Shown in pieces: positions 25,757 to 35,788 of a stretch of 64,000 nt of DNA. A program made the position numbers and the translations under genes. Under the pieces are notes generated by a model that made no database searches, was not told the origin of the DNA, and saw only the letters and a program-made list of their open reading frames with translations. Position 1 is the first letter of the stretch. Each line of letters begins with the position of its first letter. The stretch is taken from the NCBI GenBank assembly GCA_037968475.1, contig JBBKVO010000045.1, positions 1 through 64,000 of the forward strand. The letters are read 5' to 3'. Source of the stretch: SB11 sp037968475 (GTDB lineage Bacteria; Bacteroidota; Bacteroidia; UBA8524).

Positions 25757-27766
25757 TTACTCAACCAAAAACTTACCACTACTTATAGCTGTGCCTGTGC
25801 TAATACGGTATAGATAAACACCTCTTTTCCAATCGGCAATATTTATAGTATAGTTATAGTAGCCTGCGCTTTGGGCTTGTTGCCAGTTTTCAACCTTTTT
25901 ACCATCAATAGTATATATCTCAATCGTTACATTACTGTTTTGTGCTACACCGTATTGTAATGTAAAAATACTATGAGCAGGGTTGGGGTAGGCATGAAAA
26001 ACTACCACTTTTTGTGCAGGCCCAATACCTAATGGGTTAGGTTTTTGTGTAGGAGCTGGTATTTCTTGCACGGTTTTGCTCTGTGCAGGTTGGTTGCTAA
26101 GCAATACCCTATTGCCATTGTTTAGCGTAAGAGCTGTTTTTGCAAAATTCTCCACTGTGCTAGGGGCGTTTATCTTATCACAAAAGTAGTAGCTGGCTTG
26201 TGCGCTATCCTCTTTCAGGTCTAAAACAAAATAGCCGTGTTGGCTTACATCTACAAATTTTAAGTGGGGGTTATAGTTGCTGTTTTTTAAGAACGATATA
26301 GGGGTATTTACCCAAGCTTCAAACTGGTTGGCAAGCGGTGCGCCAAAACGTTCATCAAAATTGGCACTGGTAATACTAGGGGTACAAAATTCTACTGCTA
26401 CGCTACCTTGCCCTGTTGACGGGTTATAGGTAGGCGATGGCGAAGCATAATTGCTGTTTTGTGCATCGGGATAAATAACAGGTTGATGGGTAACATCAAA
26501 TGCCCAACTGGCATGAGAATCGCCAGTGATAAAAACCACGTTGTTTATGTTGTTTTGCTCTATACTATCAATAATCGCCGAACGCTCGGTAGGGTAGCTT
26601 TTCCAAAAATTATTAAAAGGTCTTTCAGCCGTACGTATAGAATTTATGTTTGATGGGTCGGGCAAACCTTGTCCGTTTCTTGCCGCAAAACCAACATTTA
26701 GATTGCTAAAAATTACTTGGTTGCCTACTACCTTCCACTTAGCGGTAGAGTTTTTTAATCCGTTAGTAAACCATTGGTATTGTGTGCTGCCCAGTATAGT
26801 GCGTGTGGGTGTATCGGGGTCATCAAAATTTACGGGTGGTTTGTCCCGCCCCTCCAATCGGGTATCTAACAAAAAAATATCAGCCATAGCACCGTAACTC
26901 ACCTTGCGGTAAATGGTATTATTGGGGTAGTCGCGGATGGGCAACCACTCAAAATACACCTTTTTGCTAATGGCTTTGCGGGTTTCCCAGTCGCCCTCGG
27001 TAGCAGGTTGGTGGTTTTGTGCGCCGTCTTTGTAGCTATCGTTACTACTCTCGTGGTCGTCCCACACAGTAATAAAAGTGTGTTGTTGGTGCGCGCGTTG
27101 CAATTCAGGGTCTAGCTTATATACTGAGTATCGAGTGCGGTAATCTCCTTCTGTTACGGCTTCGTTCTCAGGCTCAACAAAACGTCCCGTTGTGCTATCT
27201 CCCGCTTGTTTGGTTTGATACTCGTATATATAATCACCCAAATGTATCACCGCATCCAAATCGTTACGTTCGGCAATTCGGGCAAAAGCATTAAAAAAAC
27301 CTGCCTCGTAGTTGTTGCACGATACTACTGCAAATCGTAAATGATTAATATTTGTGGCAGGTGCGGTACGCGCTCGGCCAATGGTGCTATATATAGTATT
27401 CCAACTGAAACCATAATAATAGGTAGTAGCCGGCGAAAGCCCTGTTACATCTACCTTCACTGTAAAATCTTTGGTACTATCAGTAGTTACCGTGCCCTTT
27501 TTTACCACATTTTTAAGTGAGGTATCGGTAGCCATTACCCAATTTACTGTAAATGTGGTTTGGGTGTTAGTATCGGGAGTAATGCGTGTCCATATAATTA
27601 TGCGGTCGGTAAGCGGGTCGCCACTAGCAACTCCATGGTAAAAAGGTTTTAGTGCGGGATTAAAAGGCAAGTGTCCTGCTTTGCGTATAAACCCTTCTGA
27701 TTGCTGGGCTTGGCAAAAGCCTTGTGCAACAAGAAGAACAAAACAAAACACAAAAAACTTTTTCAT
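25757..27766 (-). CDS. PhoD-like alkaline phosphatase with T9SS sorting domain
   Basis: 669 residues from the ATG at 27766, directly before the signal peptide MKKFFVFCFVLLVAQGFC. An N-terminal Ig-like domain contains YHGVASGDPLTDRIIIWTR. The PhoD metallophosphatase core has FAVVSCNNY, VIHLGDYIYEY, TVWDDHESSND and FITGDSHASW, with metal-binding Asp, His and Asn residues. The last about 80 residues form a type A T9SS C-terminal domain (YPNPAHSIFTLQY, then GVYLYRIS). The protein is therefore probably exported to the cell surface or medium, where it would cleave phosphodiesters or phosphomonoesters. No phosphate box was identified. Confidence 0.9.
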   Translation of the reverse strand: MKKFFVFCFVLLVAQGFCQAQQSEGFIRKAGHLPFNPALKPFYHGVASGDPLTDRIIIWTRITPDTNTQTTFTVNWVMATDTSLKNVVKKGTVTTDSTKDFTVKVDVTGLSPATTYYYGFSWNTIYSTIGRARTAPATNINHLRFAVVSCNNYEAGFFNAFARIAERNDLDAVIHLGDYIYEYQTKQAGDSTTGRFVEPENEAVTEGDYRTRYSVYKLDPELQRAHQQHTFITVWDDHESSNDSYKDGAQNHQPATEGDWETRKAISKKVYFEWLPIRDYPNNTIYRKVSYGAMADIFLLDTRLEGRDKPPVNFDDPDTPTRTILGSTQYQWFTNGLKNSTAKWKVVGNQVIFSNLNVGFAARNGQGLPDPSNINSIRTAERPFNNFWKSYPTERSAIIDSIEQNNINNVVFITGDSHASWAFDVTHQPVIYPDAQNSNYASPSPTYNPSTGQGSVAVEFCTPSITSANFDERFGAPLANQFEAWVNTPISFLKNSNYNPHLKFVDVSQHGYFVLDLKEDSAQASYYFCDKINAPSTVENFAKTALTLNNGNRVLLSNQPAQSKTVQEIPAPTQKPNPLGIGPAQKVVVFHAYPNPAHSIFTLQYGVAQNSNVTIEIYTIDGKKVENWQQAQSAGYYNYTINIADWKRGVYLYRISTGTAISSGKFLVE

Positions 27767-27890
27767 GGCAGGGAGTAAAATGAACGGAAACTCAATATTA
27801 GTAAATAATTGCGGCAATACTATATGGGCAAGAACTTAGAATTACTAAGGGCTTTTATTAACTTTACCCCCTGAAACAAAACACATTGAT

Positions 27891-30695
27891 ATGAAATTAA
27901 GGATAAGTTTTCTTATTGTATTTACTGCGTGTACCCTGTTACTGGGGGCGCAAAACACTTATGATGTCTCGGCAAAATTCCCTATCGATACCTCAATACG
28001 CACAGGTACATTGCCCAATGGCATGAAATATTTTGTGCGTCGCAACGCTAAACCCGAAAATAGGGCAGAGCTTCGCCTTGCGGTTAATGTTGGTGCAACT
28101 ATGGAAACCGACAACCAACAAGGTTTGGCTCACTTTGTAGAGCACATGTGCTTTAACGGAACTAAAAATTTTAAGAAAAGTGAGTTGGTAGATTATTTAG
28201 AGTCTATCGGGACAAAATTTGGTCCTCACCTAAATGCCTATACCAGTTTTGATGAAACCGTATATATGTTGCAAGTACCTACCGATAGTAGTGAGTATGT
28301 AACCAAGGGTTTGCAAATACTGGAAGATTGGGCGCATAACGTAAGTTTTGACGGCGAAGAAATAGACAAAGAACGTGGCGTTGTAACCGAAGAATGGCGT
28401 TTGGGCTTAGGTGCAGGCGAGCGTATGCGCGAAAAATATTTCCCTGTTATTTTTAAAGACAGCCGCTATGCCAACCGTTTACCCATTGGTAAACCTGAAA
28501 TTTTAAAAAATGCGCCTTACGATACTCTACGTAGTTTTTATAAAGATTGGTATCGCCCTGAATTAATGGCTGTAATAGCTGTTGGTGATTTTGATGTAGA
28601 TGCTATGGTAGCACGCATTAAAAAACAATTTTCGAAAATACCTGCTACTAAAAATGGCAAACCCGTAGTGAAATGGGATATACCCAATAACGATAAACCT
28701 TTGGTAGCTGTGGTATCAGACAAAGAAAATCCTTATACCCAAATACAAATATTTTACAAACACCCTAGCCACGAGGTAAACAATATTGGCGATTACCGTC
28801 AAAAATTGGTGTACGATTTATATGCCAGTATGCTAAATGCCCGTTTGGCCGAACTTACTCAAAAACCTGATGCACCATTTATGTATGGAGCATGCAGTTA
28901 TGGTAGTTTCCTTCGTCCAAAAGATGTATATGCAGCTTTTGCCGTAGTGCCCGATGGTGGTATACAAAAAGGTATTGAAACCCTAATGGTAGAAAATAAC
29001 CGTGTTCGTAAATTTGGTTTTACCGCCACTGAGCTTGAGCGTGCCAAGCAAGAGTTGATGCGTGGTATGGAAAAAAGCTATAACGAGCGTACAAAAACAG
29101 ACTCGCGTTCTTATGCCAGCGAGTATATACGCCACTTTTTAGAAGGAGAAGTAATACCGGGTATTGGCTTTGAATATGAGATATATAAACGCTATGTGCC
29201 GGGTATAAACCTTGATGAAATAAACAAACTGCCTGCCCAATGGATAACCAATGGTAAAAACATGGTAGCAATGGTATTGATGCCTGAAAAAGATGGCCTT
29301 GTAATGCCTAGCAACGAAGATGTTTTGAAAATGATTGACAATGCAATGGCAAAAGAAGTTACAGCTTATGTTGATGAAGTAACCGATGAGCCTTTACTAT
29401 CTACCGTACCCAAAGCAGGTACAATAACTGCCGAAAAAGACATTGTAGAAATGGGTGCTACAAGCATTACCCTTAGCAATGGTGTAACTGCTATTTTGAA
29501 AACTACCGATTTTAAAAACGATGAAATATTGTTCACTTCTTACGGTTGGGGTGGTTCGTCATTAGCTAGTGAGGCTGATAATCAATCGGCTGATTTTGCC
29601 AGTTATGTAATTTCGCAAGGCGGCGTAGGTAGTTTTAATAATATCCAGTTGGATAAAAAGCTAAAAGGTAAAATAGTACGCGTATCGCCATATATTGATA
29701 ACTACAAACAAGGTTTCTCAGGCAGTTGCTCGCCTGCCGATATTGAAACGGCAATGCAACTAATATACCTGCACGCTACACAGCCCCGCAAGGATGAAGA
29801 AGCATTTGGAGCTATTATGGCACAGCAAAAAGCCTTTACAGCCAACCGTAGCAACGACCCACAAGAGGTGTTTGATGATACCATTACTGTTACAATGGCC
29901 AGCCATCACCCACGTGTGCAGCCTATGACTCTTGCCGAATTGGAGAAAGTGAACCTTGACCGTGCTTTTGAGATTTACAAAAGCAGTTTTAACAACTTTG
30001 ACCAAAATACCTTTGTGTTTGTTGGTAATATAGATGCTGCTACCTTTAAAAAATTGGCACAGCAATATCTTGGTGCATTGCCTGCAACCAAAGAAACCAA
30101 AAACTGGAAAGATTTAGGTATAAAAGCTCCTAAAGGCAAAATAGAAAAAACAGTTAAAAAAGGTGTTGAGCCTAAAAGCTACGTTGAGCTACATACGCAC
30201 GGTAAATTTGATTGGACTTTGAAAAACCGTTTAGAACTTAATGCCCTTATGAGCGTATTGCGTATAAAACTACGCGAAAACTTGCGCGAAGATAAAGGTG
30301 GTGTATACGGTGTTGGTGCATCAGGCTACCCAAGCAAAATACCTACTCCTACATACAGTATTACTATACAATTTGGTTGTGCACCTGAGAATGTTGAAAC
30401 CCTTATTACCAACGTATTATTAGAGGTGGATAAACTAAAAGCTAATGGGGCTGAAGAAAAAGACCTTAAAAAGGTGATTGAAACCATGAAGCGTGAACGT
30501 GAAACAGACGTAAAAGAAAATCGCTACTGGTTAAACGTAATAAGCCAATACAGCCAAAACGGCGAAAAATGGTCAGACTTTAATACCTACAATAAAATAA
30601 TAGAAGGTATAACTGCTGATACTATTAAAAAATTAGCCAATCAATATTTGGGTATGGAAAACTATGCACGCTTTGTGCTAATGCCCGAAAATTAA
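27891..30695 (+). CDS. M16-family zinc metallopeptidase (PqqL-like)
   Basis: 934 residues with a signal peptide (RISFLIVFTACTLLLGAQ). The first M16 half has the inverted zinc motif HFVEH (His81, Glu84, His85) and the distal Glu in GVVTEEWRLG. A second, inactive half follows from about residue 520 without HxxEH. The C-terminal part has LREDKGGVYGVGASG, the arginine/tyrosine pair typical of the second half. Two-half M16 proteins form clam-shaped chambers that degrade peptides; here the likely location is the periplasm. A terminator follows at 30730. Confidence 0.92.
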   Translation: MKLRISFLIVFTACTLLLGAQNTYDVSAKFPIDTSIRTGTLPNGMKYFVRRNAKPENRAELRLAVNVGATMETDNQQGLAHFVEHMCFNGTKNFKKSELVDYLESIGTKFGPHLNAYTSFDETVYMLQVPTDSSEYVTKGLQILEDWAHNVSFDGEEIDKERGVVTEEWRLGLGAGERMREKYFPVIFKDSRYANRLPIGKPEILKNAPYDTLRSFYKDWYRPELMAVIAVGDFDVDAMVARIKKQFSKIPATKNGKPVVKWDIPNNDKPLVAVVSDKENPYTQIQIFYKHPSHEVNNIGDYRQKLVYDLYASMLNARLAELTQKPDAPFMYGACSYGSFLRPKDVYAAFAVVPDGGIQKGIETLMVENNRVRKFGFTATELERAKQELMRGMEKSYNERTKTDSRSYASEYIRHFLEGEVIPGIGFEYEIYKRYVPGINLDEINKLPAQWITNGKNMVAMVLMPEKDGLVMPSNEDVLKMIDNAMAKEVTAYVDEVTDEPLLSTVPKAGTITAEKDIVEMGATSITLSNGVTAILKTTDFKNDEILFTSYGWGGSSLASEADNQSADFASYVISQGGVGSFNNIQLDKKLKGKIVRVSPYIDNYKQGFSGSCSPADIETAMQLIYLHATQPRKDEEAFGAIMAQQKAFTANRSNDPQEVFDDTITVTMASHHPRVQPMTLAELEKVNLDRAFEIYKSSFNNFDQNTFVFVGNIDAATFKKLAQQYLGALPATKETKNWKDLGIKAPKGKIEKTVKKGVEPKSYVELHTHGKFDWTLKNRLELNALMSVLRIKLRENLREDKGGVYGVGASGYPSKIPTPTYSITIQFGCAPENVETLITNVLLEVDKLKANGAEEKDLKKVIETMKRERETDVKENRYWLNVISQYSQNGEKWSDFNTYNKIIEGITADTIKKLANQYLGMENYARFVLMPEN

Positions 30696-30723
30696 TAGAA
30701 TATTCCTTTCTATAATAAATAAT

Positions 30724-30752
30724 AAAAAGACCGCCATTTGGCGGTTTTTTTA
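30724..30752 (+). terminator. Intrinsic terminator after the M16 peptidase gene
   Basis: Stem ACCGCCA paired with TGGCGGT (30730-30745), flanked by A residues upstream and a run of about eight T downstream. It lies between convergent genes and may also serve the minus-strand gene ending at 30769. Confidence 0.85.
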
Positions 30753-30768
30753 TTTAATAAGTATAATA

Positions 30769-31602
30769 TTATTTTAATAATACTTTCCTCACATCAAAAT
30801 CATCGCGATGGGCAAGGGCAAAACTTTGTGCTATACCCGTATATGCCATCTCATAAGCCAGTTGCTCCCACCATATATGCATAGTAGTGCATAGCGCACA
30901 ATATCCTTTTACCATATTGTTTACATTACTTTCAGTAATAAAAGGTTTCACAGCATCAATCAAGCCTTGCTCGTGTCCAATTTCAAAATATTTATGCCCG
31001 TCAATATATAATTTTGTTAAATCGGCAGCTTCTTTAGCTGGCATATTATTTTTTTGTCGGTAGGCAGTTACAATCTCATCTAAAATAGAAAATTCGGGTA
31101 TTGCACTCCCTTCAAAAGCCATCAGTGCGCCCGCCACAAAAGCATTATCAGTGTCTTTAAAAATCAAGTGCATTTTGCGCAAAAAGCTTTGGGTTATACC
31201 ACTGGGTTGGTAATTATCCGTTTCAATACCCAAATCAATTTTATACCCTTGGCGCATCATTTCTAGGTGAGGAATATCTTTAGTTTCTTCGCCTTTTTCC
31301 TCATTTATATTACGTAATATTTCGTCTTGCAATAATTTCCAATCGTGGTTGCGCAAGCTGGCATCCAATAGCATGTGTATAGCAGCGTACGAAAATGCCG
31401 AGTATTCTTTTATCACAAAAGCCACTTGCTGTGCATTAGTGTCGCCAAGCAAAGCCACTACAGGGTTAGTGCTGGGCTGTAGTGCTGTAAAACTGTTTTT
31501 TAGCAATGCTTTCAAAGCCTCTAAAGCAGTATCAAAATCAGTATACTGTGTGGCAATTGTTTTTAAGGTTTCTTGTTGCGTAACAATTAGTTGTTTTTTC
31601 AT
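30769..31602 (-). CDS. Heme-oxygenase-like (HDO-type) putative diiron protein
   Basis: 277 residues, predicted mostly helical, with no signal peptide. A ligand pattern typical of heme-oxygenase-like diiron enzymes can be picked out: Glu105-x6-His112, a Glu at 164 or 170, then His203-x3-Glu207-x2-His210. The same spacing (E-x6-H, E, H-x3-D/E-x2-H) is known from CADD and related HDO enzymes. Two Cys (235, 238) lie in the next helix. Such proteins oxidise or fragment amino acids or fatty acids. It stands alone, convergent with the M16 gene and divergent from the PspA/ABC operon. The fold assignment rests on the motif only. Confidence 0.6.
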   Translation of the reverse strand: MKKQLIVTQQETLKTIATQYTDFDTALEALKALLKNSFTALQPSTNPVVALLGDTNAQQVAFVIKEYSAFSYAAIHMLLDASLRNHDWKLLQDEILRNINEEKGEETKDIPHLEMMRQGYKIDLGIETDNYQPSGITQSFLRKMHLIFKDTDNAFVAGALMAFEGSAIPEFSILDEIVTAYRQKNNMPAKEAADLTKLYIDGHKYFEIGHEQGLIDAVKPFITESNVNNMVKGYCALCTTMHIWWEQLAYEMAYTGIAQSFALAHRDDFDVRKVLLK

Positions 31603-31702
31603 GTATTACTTTACGTTGAAATAAATGTAAATATAGAAAAACAAGGGATTAAATAGATGTTAAAAATCCTTATGTTTGTGAAACAAGACATAAAACAGGG
31701 GA

Positions 31703-32371
31703 ATGTTTAACCTTAAAAATATTAAATCGCTATTTGTTGTTACTGACGAAGAGCACGGAGGGGAAGTTAAAAAAGGGGCTGAAAAAAAAGAAATCATAAG
31801 CACACCCGCCTCGCCATCATCTACAAATACACCCTTGGTTGAAGGTTCTTTTGAAAACCGCATTGCCGAATCACTTTTTAAAGCACTTGAAGCAAACAAT
31901 ATAGATGGGGTTGATTATTTTGAGTTTAAAAACTCGTTAAAATCACTTGCCAATTTACCTATGGACGAGGCTACCCGCTACCGTTCGGCATTTGCAACCG
32001 CATCAACAATGGGGCTTACTTTACAAAACCTTGCCAGTTCTGCCGGACATTACCTAAAGGTACTTGAAGGTGAAAAGAAAGTGTTTTTAAGCTCGGTTTC
32101 ACACCAAAACACTACCAATGTAGTTGGTAAAGAAAAAAGTATTGATGATTTGAATAAACAAGTAGCCGATAAATCGGCGGCAATAAAAAAACTAACCGAA
32201 GAAATACAGCAACACCAACTGCAAATGGAGAAGATACGCAGTGAAATAGCTTCTGCCAAAAATCAAATAGCCCAAACCGAGGCCAATTTTAATAACACAT
32301 TTGTTTCGTTAACTGCCGAGATAAATGATGATATATCAAAAATTAACACATATTTAACCCCACAAAAATAA
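31703..32371 (+). CDS. Coiled-coil protein, first gene of the PspA-like/ABC operon
   Basis: 222 residues, soluble. The N-terminal 50 residues are polar and probably disordered. A helical domain lies at about 50-120 (FENRIAESLFKALEANNIDG, then DEATRYRSAFATA), and a long coiled coil at about 140-205 (DDLNKQVADKSAAIKKLTEE). No named family is recognised. The next gene begins 23 nt downstream and encodes a membrane-anchored coiled-coil protein, so the two could form a complex through their coils, like a soluble partner of a PspA-type protein. Confidence 0.75.
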   Translation: MFNLKNIKSLFVVTDEEHGGEVKKGAEKKEIISTPASPSSTNTPLVEGSFENRIAESLFKALEANNIDGVDYFEFKNSLKSLANLPMDEATRYRSAFATASTMGLTLQNLASSAGHYLKVLEGEKKVFLSSVSHQNTTNVVGKEKSIDDLNKQVADKSAAIKKLTEEIQQHQLQMEKIRSEIASAKNQIAQTEANFNNTFVSLTAEINDDISKINTYLTPQK

Positions 32372-32394
32372 ACTAAACAATAAGTTTAATTACT

Positions 32395-33408
32395 ATGGAA
32401 GGAATGAAACCAAAATCGTTTTGGCAAAAGCCTGAAGGCATTACAGGATTGATTACTGCAGCTATGATAGTTGTGGGGGGTGGTTATTTACTATATACCT
32501 TTTTGCCCTATATCATCAGTTTGATGCAAAATGCACTAACAGCTGTTTTGTTGTTTATGGGCTTGGGCGCAATAGTATATATTTTGCTAGACCCACGTTT
32601 TAGAAACCTGATTTGGTTTATATACAAAAGTATTATGCGTGCTTTAACTAGCATTTTTGTACAAATAGACCCTATTGGTATACTAAATACCTATGTAGAA
32701 AGTTTGCAAGGCAACCTATCAAAAATGGGTGCGCAAATAGGCAAGCTACGCGGCCAAATGCGCAAACTGAAAGATATTATTGATACGAATGAGAAAGAAC
32801 GTACCGATAGTTTGGCAATAGCCAGTCAAGCCCGCGAAAAAGGCAAAAGCAATATTTTAATATTAAAAACACGTAAAGCCGGCAGGTTACAAGAATCTAA
32901 CCTGAAACTTAGCGACCTATACCACAAAATGGAAGTGCTATACCGTGTACTTAGCAAAATGTACGAAAACAGTGAGGTTTTGATGGAAGATATTAAAGAC
33001 CAAGTGGCAGTGAAAAAAATGGAACGCGAAGCTATACGTACCAGCCACTCGGCTATGCGCTCGGCACTTAATATAATCAGTGGTGATAAGGATAAACGTA
33101 TGTTGTTTGACCAAGCAATGGAGGCTGTAACCGATGATGTGAGCCGAAAAGTAGGTGAGATGGAGCGGTTTATGGAACTATCGCAAACCTTTATGGATGG
33201 GGTAGATTTGCAAAACGGTGTATACGAAGAAAAAGGCTTGGAGATGTTGGAGAAATGGGAGAAGGAAGGAATGTCATTACTTTTGGGTGATGAAAAAACC
33301 ATGTTACTTACCCAAGGTAATGGAGGTATGAGCACTTTAAATATTGAAGAACCTTTGCCTAAGGGTAAAAAATCGGATACAAATCCTTACAATAACTTAT
33401 TTGAATAA
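32395..33408 (+). CDS. Membrane-anchored PspA/Vipp1-like coiled-coil protein
   Basis: 337 residues. Two membrane helices (about 17-36 and 42-63) precede a long helical region. That region begins with IDPIGILNTYVESLQGNL, which matches the DPEKLL-x-Y start of PspA/IM30 helices, continues as a coiled coil (about 95-220), and ends with FDQAMEAVTDDVSRKVGEME, like the PspA segment before its last helix. Ordinary PspA lacks transmembrane helices, so this would be a permanently anchored variant. It lies between a coiled-coil gene and the solute-binding protein/OmpA gene. The resemblance was judged by eye and needs a profile search. Confidence 0.6.
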   Translation: MEGMKPKSFWQKPEGITGLITAAMIVVGGGYLLYTFLPYIISLMQNALTAVLLFMGLGAIVYILLDPRFRNLIWFIYKSIMRALTSIFVQIDPIGILNTYVESLQGNLSKMGAQIGKLRGQMRKLKDIIDTNEKERTDSLAIASQAREKGKSNILILKTRKAGRLQESNLKLSDLYHKMEVLYRVLSKMYENSEVLMEDIKDQVAVKKMEREAIRTSHSAMRSALNIISGDKDKRMLFDQAMEAVTDDVSRKVGEMERFMELSQTFMDGVDLQNGVYEEKGLEMLEKWEKEGMSLLLGDEKTMLLTQGNGGMSTLNIEEPLPKGKKSDTNPYNNLFE

Positions 33409-33436
33409 TTTTTTTAATTCTTAAATACACATCGAC

Positions 33437-34975
33437 ATGAAACCTAGGTTAACCCCATTTTCAAAGCTACTAATCACCATTATTGTTGTTGGTGGCTTGG
33501 GCTATCTTATATACACTTTAGCAAACAATAAAAACATTACCGAAAAGTTGCTACCCAAAGGCAAAAACGGCCAAACCAGTGGCGATTACGATAGAGATGA
33601 AGTAATACGTGTAGGCGTGGTTACTTGGGGTGGTTATGCAGGCGGTGAATATTTTAACGAAGGATTTAAACCCTCAAAAGAATCTCGTTTTTCAAAAGAA
33701 TACGGTATTAATGTTGAGTTTGTTTTGAATGATGATTTCAACTCATCACGCGAAGCATGGAAAGCAGGCGAAGTAGATGTGTTGTGGACTACTATTGACG
33801 CTTTCCCTACGGAAGTAGAAGGCTTTAGAGAGCTTGAGCCACAAGTGATTCTCCAAGCAGATTGGTCTCGCGGTGGTGATGCTCTTGTAGTGCGCAGAGG
33901 TATAGAAACCGTTGCCGACCTTAAAGGTAAAAAAGTAGCCGTTGCACCAATGACACCATCAAATACCTTTTTGATTTGGTTATTGAATGCAGGTGGATTG
34001 AAAAAAGAAGATATACAAATAATAGAAGCTCCTAACGCTATTGATGCCGCTGCGTATTTTAAAGCAGGTCGTGTTGATGCTGCTGTAGTGTGGAGCCCTG
34101 ATGATGAAGATTGTGTTCAGAATGTAAAAGGCTCAAAAATATTGCGCAATACTAAATCGGCTTCAAACATTATTGCCGACGTATTTTTTGTAAAAAAAGA
34201 TTATCTAGTAAAAAATCGTAAAAATCTTAGCAAATTGGTAGAAGGTTGGTTGCGTGGTGCTGCTGAAATAAATTCATCAGAAAGCAACAAACGCAAGGCA
34301 GCCAAAATATTGGCCGATGGCCTTAGCCAACCCGAAGAGTTTTGCTACAATGCCATAAATAATACACGTTTGTGTACCTATGGCGATAACGTAAACTTTT
34401 TTAACATCAACGGAAATTACACAGGCGTAAAAGGCGAAGACATATACAACCAAATGGGCAAAGCCTACTACAACTGGGGCTATGCACCCGCTAATGTGCC
34501 AGCCTTTAGGCTAATATCAGATGCCTCTTTGATAAAAGATATTTCACTAAGTGGTAGTGAACATAACGCCGAAGGACAGGCCGAATTTTCGCCCGTTACT
34601 AAAGAGTTAAAATCTGCCCCTGCCTTTTCAAGCAAAGGCATCACCATCACTTTTTCTACAGGTAGCTACACCTTGGATGAAAATGCTAAATACATAATAG
34701 ATTTAGAATTTAGCGAGATAGCCAAAGCATTTGGTAATGCCCGTGTGCGTATAGAAGGAAATACAGACAATGTAGGTAGCGAAGCATCAAACAAATTATT
34801 ATCAGAACGTAGGGCACAAGCCGTAGCCGATTATTTGGCTACCGAGCACAGCCTGCCTCGCAATAAATTTGTAATAGTGGGTAATGGTAGTACCAAACCC
34901 GTAGCAGATAACGATACCGAAAAAGGAAGGTCGAAAAACCGCCGCACCGATTTCCAACTATTGGCTGAGGAATAA
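33437..34975 (+). CDS. NitT/TauT-like solute-binding protein fused to an OmpA-like domain
   Basis: 512 residues. One N-terminal membrane anchor (FSKLLITIIVVGGLGYLIYTL) tethers it to the inner membrane, facing the periplasm. Residues about 55-360 form a periplasmic binding-protein fold (IRVGVVTWGGYAGG, DVLWTTIDAFP, DLKGKKVAV, GRVDAAVVWSPDDE) like NMT1/TauA proteins. Residues about 395-510 are an OmpA-like peptidoglycan-binding domain (ITITFSTGSYTL, IEGNTDNVGS, LSERRAQAVADYL, GRSKNRRTDF). The fusion would fix the binding protein to both membrane and cell wall. The permease and ATPase genes follow at 6 and 9 nt spacing. Confidence 0.9.
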   Translation: MKPRLTPFSKLLITIIVVGGLGYLIYTLANNKNITEKLLPKGKNGQTSGDYDRDEVIRVGVVTWGGYAGGEYFNEGFKPSKESRFSKEYGINVEFVLNDDFNSSREAWKAGEVDVLWTTIDAFPTEVEGFRELEPQVILQADWSRGGDALVVRRGIETVADLKGKKVAVAPMTPSNTFLIWLLNAGGLKKEDIQIIEAPNAIDAAAYFKAGRVDAAVVWSPDDEDCVQNVKGSKILRNTKSASNIIADVFFVKKDYLVKNRKNLSKLVEGWLRGAAEINSSESNKRKAAKILADGLSQPEEFCYNAINNTRLCTYGDNVNFFNINGNYTGVKGEDIYNQMGKAYYNWGYAPANVPAFRLISDASLIKDISLSGSEHNAEGQAEFSPVTKELKSAPAFSSKGITITFSTGSYTLDENAKYIIDLEFSEIAKAFGNARVRIEGNTDNVGSEASNKLLSERRAQAVADYLATEHSLPRNKFVIVGNGSTKPVADNDTEKGRSKNRRTDFQLLAEE

Positions 34976-34981
34976 AATCGG

Positions 34982-35779
34982 ATGAAAAAAATAGTTAAAG
35001 AACTTTTTACCCTTCGGGGAACTTTACCCAAACCACTATTTACTGCAATAGAGATTACGGGGATAGTACTTTTATTGGTTATTTGGTATGGTATTACCGC
35101 AGCAAAACTTATACCTGCATCACTAATGCCATCACCACAAAAAGTACTTAGCTCGTATAGCGAGTTACATTACCAAGATGCGCTAATACGCAACTCGTTT
35201 TTTTCTATCAAACTAAATTTTCTGGGCTACATGGTTGCCACTATTATAGCCATACCATTAGGTTTTGTTATAGGATTGTTTCCGCTATTCAGGTCATTAT
35301 TCAATCGCCCTGTTGATGCTATACGTTTTTTACCTCTTACGGCCGTTACAGGTATTTTTATAGCATGGTTTGGTATTGATACCGATATGAAGGTGTACTT
35401 TTTAGCTTTTGGTATTATAGTATACCTACTACCTGTTGTGGTGCAACGTATTGATGAGGTTGAGAAAATTTATTTGCAAACCGTATATACTTTGGGCGCA
35501 AATAAATGGCAAACCATTATTACCGTGTTTATACCCAATGTAATGGCAAAACTAAGCGACGATATACGTGTGCTTGTAGCTATGAGCTGGACATACATTA
35601 TTGTGGCCGAACTGATAAACAAAACAGGTGGGCTTGGCGGACTTGCTTGGGAAGCCCAACGTCAAAGCCGTATTGATAAACTGTTTGCCATACTATTGGT
35701 AATAATACTAATAGGTTTTTTGCAGGATAAGTTGTTTAAACTTATTGACAGGCTGTTGTTTAAGCACAAATACAAATAA
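34982..35779 (+). CDS. ABC transporter permease (NitT/TauT type)
   Basis: 265 residues with about six membrane helices. The cytoplasmic EAA-type loop is LQTVYTLGANKWQTIITVFIP, the contact site for the ATPase. The domain architecture matches single-gene permeases of the SsuC/TauC class, which work as homodimers in the inner membrane. It starts 6 nt after the binding protein/OmpA gene and is followed 9 nt later by the ATPase gene, so a complete importer is encoded. The substrate is unknown. Confidence 0.92.
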   Translation: MKKIVKELFTLRGTLPKPLFTAIEITGIVLLLVIWYGITAAKLIPASLMPSPQKVLSSYSELHYQDALIRNSFFSIKLNFLGYMVATIIAIPLGFVIGLFPLFRSLFNRPVDAIRFLPLTAVTGIFIAWFGIDTDMKVYFLAFGIIVYLLPVVVQRIDEVEKIYLQTVYTLGANKWQTIITVFIPNVMAKLSDDIRVLVAMSWTYIIVAELINKTGGLGGLAWEAQRQSRIDKLFAILLVIILIGFLQDKLFKLIDRLLFKHKYK

Positions 35780-35788
35780 GAGATTTTT

